Assembly: GCA_030141605.1 (NCBI GenBank) | Contig: JAQGDQ010000052.1 | Coordinates: forward strand, 1 to 64,000 | Length of the DNA stretch: 64,000 nucleotides | Source: Tubiluchus corallicola | Taxonomy: Eukaryota > Priapulida > Priapulimorpha > Priapulimorphida > Tubiluchidae | Direction: 5' to 3' | Shown here: positions 34,901 through 47,500 of the stretch, piece by piece | How the letters are laid out: each line of letters opens with the position of its first letter | Numbering within the stretch: position 1 is the stretch's first letter | Translations under genes and position numbers: made by a program | The notes under the pieces: generated by a model | Told to the model about the DNA's origin: nothing | Seen by the model: the letters and a program-made list of their open reading frames with translations, nothing else | Database searches by the model: none

Positions 34901-37900
34901 GAATAGCCTGATTAGAAAATGGTGGATTGTGAATTTTATATTCATTTAGTCGTTTACAGTTGAGCCGATTAATTAATGTATTTTATTTTAAACTTAGGTT
35001 TGTCTCAATGAAGGTTTATTTTTAAATCCAGTCCAATGACAAAAGTAAAAGGCAAAATGCTAAATTTAACTTACTTTTACAACATCAATATTTATAAATT
35101 AGTGCCAAACAACTGAATCTATAAGCACAACAACAAATACGCATAATAATAAACAAGGCACTATGTACAATGTATGCACATTAGTGATATTATTAAATGA
35201 TCGCTTTTAATTCCAATTTTGCACAAAATGTTGCATTCAGCTGCTAAATATGCTCTGCCTTTGATATGTTAGATTAAATAGTTACTAACCAAATAAAATA
35301 AATTATGTACCGTGTCAAGATCGTACTGCACACAATTGTGAAACAGGCCATCAAGTAAAATATCATTGATGGCACCAGATTTGATTAAAACACTCTCAGC
35401 AAAAGTGATCCCAGCAGAGAAATTTTTATTGCCTGCAACAGCTCTAGTACTATTACTGTCCAAATGTACCAAAGAGTCGATGTTGAGGTTGTTGATTGAA
35501 CCATTCAAGGTGAGGTTTCCAACCTAACATTGAAAAGAGAAAATAGTGTGGTAACTATTAATTAATAAACCACATGGTTCAGAGTGCTCGAAGCACTTTT
35601 TGAAGAAAGAAGGTAAATATAAATCCGAGATGCTAATCTATACAAGGTGAGGCTTTTTAGGAAAAATTCATACAAGTAATACTCCCCATAAAATGCATGT
35701 AATTTCAGGAATTTACATGTAGAAAAAATAAAGTATTTCGTCCTAGGTTATTATTGTAATATCATTTATGTTTTATTTATTGGTGTTGATGGGGTCAGAG
35801 AAACTTTCTAATTAAACAAAATAGTTTGAACAATGTAGGCCCTGTTTTCCTATTGAAGGACTTCTACTAGGTTGTAAAATAAAGATAATTCAGAGATCCA
35901 TTACAGCTTTTAAGCAAACAGTAAATCATGGTTTTAAAACTGACAACAAACTGGCATATATATGCACAAATGAATATTACATGCGTCACTGATAAGTACT
36001 GACTGCATTTGAAAATCTCGACAACAATCACCTAAAGCAACTGATTAACAAACATGCACTAATACCTGTAGATCATGTAGAAAATGGAATACAACAGTTG
36101 TGTTTACAGATTCGTTAACAAGAAGAGCATTTTCTGCCCAATGAGTAACATTGACATTGTCTACAAGTCCCCCTGCAGTCACCTTTCCCAAAAAGGTTTG
36201 ACTGCCATTCAGCAAATTTTTAGCACCTGCAAAGTACAAATTATTGACATGTTTAAAGCCCCTGGAATGTAACGAATCTTGTTCAGAACACCAAGAAAAG
36301 AACAGGTTTCATGCATTTCTTGTTTATTATACCTTGTATAACACGTTATTGTAGCATTTATAACTCTGAGTTATGAAACAAACACAGAGTTATTATAAAC
36401 CTTATCTTCTAATGATCATGCATTTCTTCATGATTCCGCTGTAGTGACAAAACTATCAAAAAACAACAAAATCATAATTCTTTTACTGTATGAAAAAAGA
36501 TAGAGTTGATTCAGCTAGGAAAACAACCAGTTTACATACATGACATTACATCTAAAATAATTTATGTATGGTATAATGTACTATCTTAAGTAAACAGCAG
36601 GAAAGTTACCAAAAGCATAATAGTAATGAGTGTGTATTTATGATGAAAATGTGACACTGTAAATTTTACGACAATTTGATACATATCTACAAGTTTACGA
36701 GTTACCTGTTATATTCTGTTCTCCGTGCTTAAACAAAATGTCATTTTCCAGGTATTTAAGATCTACTTTGTCAACTAGCCCCTGAACTGAAAACGTGGAG
36801 TTGAATGAAAAACCATACAAGAAATTTTTGGCACCAGTTAAGTTTTGTGAACTGCGTCCAGTTAACAGCAGATCAAGTTTTCCATCTGAAAAATCAAAGC
36901 CAGCGTTAAGTGGCATTTATGTAGCATCCAGAATGTGTATGCGCTATGGGGGTTTGGAACAGATCAAATTAGTTTATATTGCTTTCCAATATAGGCCGGT
37001 GTTATGCGTTATTTTCTCTGCAGATATTTCCTGTTGATTTTTATTCTGCAGCTATTCCACTGGGTAGATAATGCATACACATTACGGATGCTACATAAAT
37101 GCCACTTTACATTACAAAGAAGACTAATGACTGTGTTTGTTAACCTGCTGACAAGAAACATAGAAATAAAACATAAAGGGCTCAAAGAAATAGTGCAATT
37201 CAAACACATGGCTGTAAGTGTAAATGCTGCAAATTAGTTTACATTGGAATTAAAAGCTGCCCTCGGGAACTTCTGCTGCGAATTTTTCAGAAACATTTGA
37301 TTTACAAACTTCGCCAAAATAGACATTGCTTTCATGACAACCCATTGAATCAAACTGTATCGTAAAAATGTTTGCTGTTTCACACATAAAAGAATAGCTA
37401 TGAGTGGATGTGCAAAATCAGACATAACAACAATCAATCAAAAATGTATATTAAACTTTTTGTCACTCTTGTATAAAAGAGCAGTAGCATATTAAACCGG
37501 GTGTGAAGTGGAGGAACTGCAGCGGGCACCACCTGTAGGGGCGTCAAAAATGGGGATTTTTTCCTCTTAACCTGATGACCATAGTAACTATACTTATTAC
37601 AAGTGAACCCACATACATCATTGCACTAAATGATCAACAAACATTTAAGTCTTTTATCACAAACTTTAAAATTATTTAAACTATTTTCGGTTATAGAAAT
37701 TCTTTTTTTGTTGCGGACCCAGTTATTGTATGCAGTAGACCAGTCGATGACCCACAAAACCAGTCCTTGCAGATCCTGCAGCTTTATGGATCCAAAATAA
37801 GTTAGCCCATGCATCTTTCCCCAAAGGCGTTATTCGCGTTAAAAATGGTAAACAGGTTTTTCTACAAAAGAATAGAAGCGAGAGGAGTGAGCATTTGCAG

Positions 37901-38487
37901 AACACCTCAATACACTTTGTGTTGGTATAATTTTAAGCTTAAAATGGATAACAACTACGAATTGCAATTTTGGTGTGCAGACATTTCGACACAGGTCATT
38001 TCATCACAAGACATTTAAACACAAAGGTCATTTGGATACAAGAGACGTTGGACACAAGGCTATTTTGGCACATAAGTCATTTGGACACAAGGACATTTGG
38101 ACACAAAGACATTCCGATACATGGTTACTTTGACATGTAAGCTCTCTAAACCAGGAGTTTTGGACACAGAATATTTGAGCGATATTTTCGACACAGGATA
38201 TTTAGACATGTAAACTTTGTTTTTCAAGTTTTGAAATTGTCAAAAGCAGTTAATGTTAGTTTTTCAAAGCACAAAAAAGAGATAATTTCAAATGTTTCAG
38301 CTCAAATGAACATTTTTACAGAAATTCATAATTCTGCAAACAGGAAATCAGCACTCAGCAGAGGGCTACACTAGTTTCCCAGAAAACCAGAAGAAGAGGG
38401 GAGGAAAAGAGGGGAAAGGAGAGAGAATGACAAGAAGAGAAGAAGAATAGAAAGCTAGAGGGAGGGAGAGGGAGAGGGAGAGAGAGA

Positions 38488-38532
<45 letters not shown>

Positions 38533-41500
38533 GCAGAGGAATAGAGAGTGAGGGAAAGAGAGAAAGACAGGAGAAAAGAGGGATAAAGGGAGAAGATGAG
38601 AGAGGCAAGAGTGGAGGGATGTAAAGACAGAGAAGCAAACAGAGAAAGAGAAATCGAAGACTTTATACTACTAACATAGCTGATTTAGCAATCAACAGCG
38701 TATACATGATTTTTCTGATAAAAATATTCTAGGAAAATATTTTCTGAGAAAAAATGGTTTTCCTGTGAAAGATTTTTCTGAGAACTTTATGGTAAACATA
38801 CATATACTCTCAGCGTCATGGCCTACTGTGTAAAATCGTTGGACTGGTGCCCGATTTAACGGATTTATAATTAACAGTATTCATCTAGGGTTAGACACAC
38901 TACCCAGTTTCACTACTACCATGATATGTACACTCAATGATACAAGTTCGTGATACCTCAGTGGAAGAAGCATTACCATATATACCAAACAAAAATACTT
39001 AAATTCAAATTTCAAAGTTTTCACCCATCCATTCACCAAATGTTGTGTAATCAAGCACATGCCATGACTACTCATTTATTTTTCCCTTCACTTCCCCTAA
39101 TTATAAAGCAATTATCTTCCATTTTACTCAACAAGCCGAGTGTTCTGGACATTTTGCTTTTAGGTGGTTATTTCGTTTCAGCATAAAGCAGGTGTTGTAG
39201 TTCATATTTTTAGTTCAGCAAAAACTGGAAAATTGCACAGAAGCGAGTAATTCGGTAGCTTCCCTGGAAACAATTTATGTGGCTACTCTTCTAAGAACAG
39301 ATCAATAAACAACCACTAATCGATCAAAGCCATAAACAGCTAATTTTGATACATGTGGAGTGATTGTACTGCCTCCTCAAAAAGGGTGAGTGTGAAAGTT
39401 TCAAGGTCATGCAGTACTCTTCCTGTACTCTTTCAGGTATTGTGAATAAAACATTGCTCTAATGAAATGGACGACTACAGAATTATAATGGTACGTTCAG
39501 TATATCTTTATGCTTTTACCAGCTTTCAATGCTGATTAATCTAAGAAGTTGATACCTGACATACTGGTTCAGCAAAGTGTACTAGTTTTTGGGTCAATCT
39601 GCACAAAGTTGGATTTTTTATAAATGTTAAATATCCGCATGTAACAATTCGTGCTGCAACCTGCCACACAACCAGACAAATTACAACCCAGTACTCATCA
39701 GCAAGAGATCAAATAACAAAAAATTACATATGTGTTCAAATGTCAAAATGTCCTGTGTGTCCCAATATCTTGTGATGAAATGTTCTGTGTGTCAAAATTC
39801 CTGTGTCAAAAAGTCCTATGTGTCCGAATGTCCTATGCATCCAATGTCCTATGTGTCCAATGGTTCCCGTGTACCAAAATAGCCTTGTATCGAATGTCCT
39901 ATGTGTCCAATGGTCCCATGTACCGAAATAGCCTTGTATCCAATGTTCAAATATCTTGTGATGAAATGTCCTGTGTCGAAACATCTGCACACCAATTCTT
40001 AGCTATTATCCATTTTAAACTTAAAATTATACTAACGGAAAGTGTATCGAGGTGTTCTGCACATGCTCACCACTCTTGCTTCTGTTGTTTTGTGGAAGAA
40101 CCTGTTTACCAAAGCAAATAACTGCCATCGCAGTTGTTTACCTAGTCTGGATAGGTTGGTACGGATAACCCAACATTCCAGATAATCCAGGCCTGGATAA
40201 CCGAGGTCTTATTGTACATATTCTGTGTATAGGCCAATAAATTCCTAAAGTATTGCTTTTGTTTATTTTCTAATAATTTAAAACAATAATGATAGTAATA
40301 ATTATTATTGTTATGGTAATAATAATAATAATAATGAAACAGTAAAATAACCAAGCATATGCATGGGAAAAAGGAGCCAAAGCATTCACTTGCACTAGCC
40401 GCCATAAAGCCTTAATATGTTACTGTAATAGATAGAGATGCCACACTTCTAATGCAATTTTGAATATTCATACAAGTACTAAGAACATACTGCTACAAAT
40501 ACTTAGAAATTCTAACACATTACTAAATTAATATGACTGTAATTATTATTCAGCCAAGTAAATTATAGCGTATATACACCGTGGTAACAGTGTAAGTTTG
40601 AGCCAGGATATATTGCAGTAGCAGCATTTGCACTTTGCATACTTATTATCATTTGTTACTCTTGCAAATGATAAACTTCACTAAAAAGTTCTTAATGTCA
40701 TCTTACCTGGCAAGACTGGTATTGAATCAATGGAAGTTTCCACAGTTAAGCTATTCATAAATTTCTGCTGTGTCATAAATGTTTTCTGCCCTGTAATGTT
40801 TTGCACCAGCATGCTGTTTCTAAGAACAATCTCCTCAGGTAAGCTTAAGTTTTGCATTTTGCCATGAAGAATCAGGTTTTTTACAAGAATATCGTGGAAT
40901 GTCATATGTCCTGGAAAAAGATATACAAAAAATGATGTAACATTTAATGCACTAAATTAAAGGAAGCTGATTAGAAAATTTTGAAGTATGCTTTAAACAC
41001 ACCTTACCCTTCATAAGAAAATTAGTTTACAGGCTGATAATTCAGCCGTTAAGGAGCACATTGAGTTTGCAGTTCATCTAGCCACAGCTGAGGATTTCAC
41101 TGTTCTTGCATGTGTAATGATTATCTCTTAATCAAGAAAAGCCTTCTTATCTCTCAGGAATGAAATACAAAACACAATCTAGAGCCCGAGGATAACTAAT
41201 TGTATAATAACAGTCCAGTTTGTAGTCCAGCTACCAGCACATAACATAGTAATCACACTGCTCTCAAGGTGCAACATTTATGCTTTTTCTGTTTATGTGT
41301 TAGAGGTCACTCTTGTGTAATAAGGACTACATATAATAAAAATTCTATAAAACTGACTAATCTAAAACAAGATTAATGTTCAGAAGTCTAAGCAGAAATT
41401 GCAAAGGTGATTCATATAGGTAGAGGTCGGAGGGAATCCTGAAAGTGGCACATTATTTGCATTTAAAAATAATAAAAGTAAACTAAAACTAAAAATAATA

Positions 41501-44500
41501 TGTTTATTTAGTGATATATCTTAATTTTATTGGTTTGTTGATATCTTGTTATTCACAAACTTTGAAATCGTCACATTCACTGTGAATTAAAAGAATTAGC
41601 AAAAGCAGTTGAATGACAAGTGTAATTAGATAAATTTTCATTATTACGGACAGTGTTCCCTCACTGTACACAATATACAGTGTTCCCTCACTTATCGCGG
41701 GTGTTCCGTTCTAGGCCCACCAGTGATAAGTGAATTTCCGTGAAGTAGGGACGCTATACTTATTTTAGTAGTTGTACATTATTTAGTCTTTATAAACCCT
41801 CGCCACACTCTTATACATAACCCTTTCCCATTCCTTTAATAACTTTTCCCAAACTGTACACGTACCTTTTAAAAAACTTTACTTAAATGTTCATAAAAAT
41901 CTTTTCAACTCCTAAACCTAGATACGTAATTTTAAAAATTTGACGTGTATTGTGTCGAATAAATACACTATTTACTATAAATGGTAATTTTTTACGATTT
42001 ATAATATTCTTTTAATGTTAGAATTAATATTTTTAATATATTTTTATACATTTTGTGATTTTTCATGCAAAATTCATCAAATCTATACATTACTGCACAA
42101 TACATACTACGTATGTGCAAAAATACTTAGACGGAGTACCGCAAAAACCCGCGAAACAACGAAAATACCGCGATAAATATTTTATATTTTTGAAAACCCA
42201 TGAAAGAGTGCGTCCGCGATAAACAAACCGAGACGTAGCGAGGTAACACTGTAATATCTTGTACACGAAGAGGCAGAATGTTAAACAGATACTGGGGAGC
42301 TAAGTGATTGATAGTTTTGTCAAAGAACATAAATGGACGCACTTAGAAAAACGGTTCAATCATGCTTCCAACAAAAAGTTTAAATGATTAGAATCTGATA
42401 CAGCACTGGTACATATGTGCGTAGCACTCAAATGCAGATTGTCAGGCAAAGTTTCAACATACCGATCGCAACCTGATGTTATTTTTTGCGTGCATTTTAT
42501 AAATTTCTAACATCATAATTGTTCATTCTCATTGTCACCACCTATCATTGTCGCAGTGAATCAGCTTTTCGATGTATAAAGCCATTTCTACACAGTTTTA
42601 TTCATATTTCATAACAGTTTATTTTATTGACCACTCACCTTATAATCAGACTTTCAAACACTTCAAAACCAGGAAATGCGATAAAATTGAAATGCAGCCT
42701 GGATTTGAACAAAGGACCTTCTACTTATAAGGCAGATCTATAGCTGCTAAACAACTGCATTCTCCAGCGATCATGACAGTCCAACAGGTGCGTATTCTCT
42801 ACTGTGAATTTATGGTTACTTATGTAAAGAGCAGGTAAATAATTACTTGTGGTGTATTAGAAACAGTATTAGCCTAGTTTCTAAATGATCATTATTGATA
42901 ACATATATTTGTACAGCGCTTATGTTCAAGCAGGCTACGCAACTGCTTGTTGTGTAATACCTTGCACTTGTTCGTTATGTGGCACTTATACAAAAGCTTG
43001 GCTCAGTAACTGCCTGTGGCATGTTATAAAATGTGCCCTTTACATGCATATGAAAATATTCACATTTTCCTATTCACGTATAGCCTAGTTAACCTTTTGG
43101 TTAATATGTCCCTGCAGTCCAAAGTTCATTCTTTATGACTGGACAACCACTCTCAGCATTTCTAGATCAAGATCCACAAATTAATAAAATACAAAAAGCT
43201 GGCATTTACTAAAATTAGGGTGGTATGTCAGCGACTGTTTATGCATATTGCTAGGTTGCTATGCAAAGTGGGCAACTAAAGCCTGTAGTGAAGTGATGAA
43301 GCAGTCGGTTAAACTTAAGATTAAAATCTATTATTTGAACAAAGATGATATGGTTTAATGTTTGTTGTACAGAAACATGAAAAAATGCTTCAACTTGTAT
43401 GCACAGATACCGCACCTCAAAATGCCTCTTACCTCTTAACATGTAACATTGGAAAGAAACTCAATTCTAGAAACTGGATCACACAGATGGCACAGTGAAA
43501 TGTTAAAATGCCATAAGGATGACAGTAAAAATGCTTCTACTCCCATCTAATTGCCCGGGTAATATTTTTTTGTTGAATACCCAGCCGGGAATTTTTTGAC
43601 GTTCATATATTTACCTGAGGCAGTCATATAAAAGCTTATTTTTTATTTAGAAGGCAAAACACAATAATTATTATAACATTATTTCAGCAAGGATGCAGCC
43701 ATGTTTTTCTATGGCTAAGAACTTGGCCAAGATTGCTGTTTTGTATGATTCTAATTATTGTATTGAACGTTAAAAAGTATCGTATTTTACAAATCAGCAT
43801 ATTAGGGGCTGCTCATACCATAATCATTAGAACACATGTTCACACCGTACAAAAAAGAGACTATACAAAAACTGATAATTATACGCTAATTTTGTAATGT
43901 GAAACAGAAAAACTAAAAAGCAAAGCATGAAAAAATGTGCATTGAAAAAATTTAAGGTGTTACTGCTAACCAGTGAGAAACTTTGATTTCAACTGACTTT
44001 AAATATTCCATGATTGAGCTTTAAACATTCATGAAGCTTTTTAACGAAAAATTGCAGCCAGCTTGATCATCATCAAACAGTTGTTGTCAAGAATCAACAG
44101 CTAGCCTGTAGCATTTCGAGCTCACCTGTAATATTCTGGACATTCACTGGATTATCACACAGAAGACGACCAAACAGGTCCGAAATGTTGATGTCGCTCA
44201 CTAAACCAGAAGTGATAACCAGAGAGTCTACATGAACCTCACCGTTATTATCATTAAACCACATATGACCTATATGTACAAAAAATAAAGCAGCAATGAG
44301 AATTTTTACCAAATTAGTCTTAAAAGTATCTGCAAAGAAAATTCAACAGTGTTGTTGTACTTGAGTCTTAGACGTGGATTCGAAATGAAATTTGCTTTAG
44401 ACTAAGACTTGACTTGAACTCTTGGACTGTCAGAGAATCCAGATGGGTTTTAGTTGAATGTAGCCATGTTTGCATATTATGCCTAAAACGGAGTTCTCAA

Positions 44501-47500
44501 AGTCTCTAAGTTCATCAGCTGTATTTCCATCTAGCCTCAGTTAAAAACTTTTCTGTGCTATTATGACATTAACTGTTCACTCGACAATATATCAGAAAAA
44601 TTCAAAATATATCATACACTGTTTTTTAATAGCAGGCTTTTAGACTGGCAAATCAAGTAGTTAGTTGCTCAGCTACTGTTTATTTCCTATTAAACGAGCG
44701 GGTCTTCAAAAGTGGTTTGTTAGTAAGACCACACACAGAAGTCATTTGTCAGATAAGAACCTATCCAACATAGTACTTCTGGTGTAAGTTACAGTAATAA
44801 GTAACTTGAATAAACGTATTATAGCTTGCCATTAGTGCTATTGATTGAATGCCACTTTATGTTGTAAATACTCACAACAGCACCAAATTGCTACTAAAAT
44901 ATATAACCATTTGCAAAGTCACTTGTCTTACATGACGGATATTCTGATGTGCAACAAAATTTGAAATTCTAATATAACTCAACAAGTTTAGTACTGTAAT
45001 AAACAAAAAACACTGAAATTAACAAAAACGGCTTATTAGTATTAAATAGCAATTTGAGGAGTAATTAAAACGTGGATTATTTTAACTTAAAACTGATTCT
45101 GAAGTTGAAAATAGCCACATTAAGATGACTTTCGACTCAATCTTAGACGTAATGACTTGAGATTCAATGCGGAATTAAACATAAAAACTCGATGTTCGAC
45201 TTGCACTTGGCCACAGTAACTTGTGACTTGACTCGGACTTGAGCTGAAAGACTTGACTACAACACCGTCCAGTAACAGCAACAGTTTCAGGTGAGAGCAT
45301 TTAAATAAATGAAAGATGTCTTAATAAGGAAACAACTTATCAAGTAGCACACAATTTCAAAAAAGCAAGCAAGATAAAATCATCTTGCATCCCATCTAAT
45401 AACTAGCACACTGAGAATGCCTCTATTATTATAGACCTAATTAATAAGCTAAATTAATTAGATTAAATAACAAAACTGTACCAGTAAAATTAACAGGTTT
45501 ATTCTCAACATCTTCTACTGCATCTTCATTCAGATAAGTAATATTGAAATCGTTTAGGGACCCATACACTTCAAGCTTATTTATAGTTATATCATCAGCA
45601 AAAAATACGACAGCACCTAGACAGCAAAAAAATAATTGCATAAATACTAGATATTACACAATCGAGAATATAAAATTTTTAGTATTATATAATAACAAAT
45701 GCAAAGTCACTTAAAAATACATGTTACAGATTGAATAACTCTTAAATGTTTTTGAAATGTGAGGATTTTTTTAAACACCTTGACTGTAACAGAAACTGGT
45801 TGGCTATGAAGAGGGGCAAACAGGACAATGAAAATATAAATGGCCACTGTAACATAGTCATCAGAATACTGTGACAACAACTTATTCTCATTAATTATGC
45901 GGACTCTTGCTCGTTACAGTTTAAAATCCCAAATTTGTTCAAATATTAACATACAATATTGGAATCTAACCATTATTTGCAAGTTTGAAGATATTAGACA
46001 TGAGACTTTTCACTTTCAAAATTCCATTCGAGATAAATTTTTATGATATTCAGCTTGATTGCATTATATTGTGCTTGTACAGTTTCCCCAAAAAAATCTT
46101 ATAAAACTTTGTAGTGAGTTTATAGCTTACACACCAGCTGAGTATTGATTTATTGACAGTGGTTGCAGAACATTTATTAGCAAAGCAAGAAAATGCCTTT
46201 ACATTTACATAGTTTAACATTTTATCACTATCACGAGGCATTCATATAAAGCTGCGTTCACTGGCAATAATAACTGTTTATTGCAACATGGATTTTCCAT
46301 TTTCTAACATCCAATATGAAAATTTTCAAGACCCAAACCTCAAAACATCTTAGAGCTTTAAGGATATTGTTTTCCAAACCTTATTAAGGCAGCTGAGAAT
46401 TACTGGAAATTCCATTAGGATTATTTAAATTTTACCAAGAATTGTTTGATCTCCAAAGGTTAGAAAAGCTTCATTTACTTGTGTGTCATTACTAATGAGT
46501 ATACCATCAACTTTGTTCACAGTCAGCGATTCTGAAAACAAATTGTAGGATGATGAATAGGTATAAGTTACAGGCCAATAAAATTTAGCTGCTTTGCAGT
46601 TTACACTATATAGATGCTGGTAGCTACAATAAAGATATCTATTACGAAATGTAGCAAAATGTTAGTGCAGCTTAAATTCAAAATATCTGCATTAGTAAAT
46701 TTTCAATGACAGAAAAACAAATAAGTACTGCGGGAAGCATATTGTCTCTAGGTAGTAAGTAGCAAGATTCAAATTCATGCAGTCCGTGTTAAGAAAATCT
46801 GGACCTGCAAGGTCGAGATTACTAAAATCGTAATTAGGAAATCAGGAATAGCAACTGGTAAGCATTAGAAATACTCCAAATTACAACATGAGTTGGGCTG
46901 TGATTTCCCTGACAAACTTTTATTCATGTAAAAAACTGATCACCTTGAAATATGACATTGTTGCTGAAATTTTTCAAACCAGTAATGTTCGTATCTTGAT
47001 CAAGGTATACAATATCATCTTGTTGTAGTCCATCCAACATTCCTGTCACTGTTACATTTCCAGCCCAATGTGTGAACCCGTCAAATATAATTGGTTCAGC
47101 TGTTGAAAATTCTTGCAAGTTTATTTCATTAATTCCATCCTGAAAAGAAGAATTTGAATACAGTAGGCACCGCTTAGCAGACTCACTTTGGGACTTAAGT
47201 GTGACCCAATTAATCGACTGAACCTGTTAACCTATGGGTGTAGTATTACAGGTATAGAATTAAGAGTCATCAGCTTAGTATGCACTGTAAAGGTTTTTAA
47301 TGAAATTTAGAAATGAAGTAATGCCTAAATTCTTTTGTGCATTTAAAAAAATATTTTAAAATATTAATTTATATAAGTGAATTAGCAATAAATTAAAAAG
47401 TATACTTTTCTAAATCAAGCAAGTCTGTTTATTTGCAAAAAATACAAAAATTCCTTCAAAGTCAGCAGCTTCATTTTATCGCAAAGAAGTTGGCTCACAA

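Noticed and set aside
39732-40121. 129-residue frame with repeated Cys-Val-Ser / Met-Ser-Tyr-Val units
   Set aside because: The periodicity comes from the tandem arm of the foldback element; the same DNA is open on the other strand as well.
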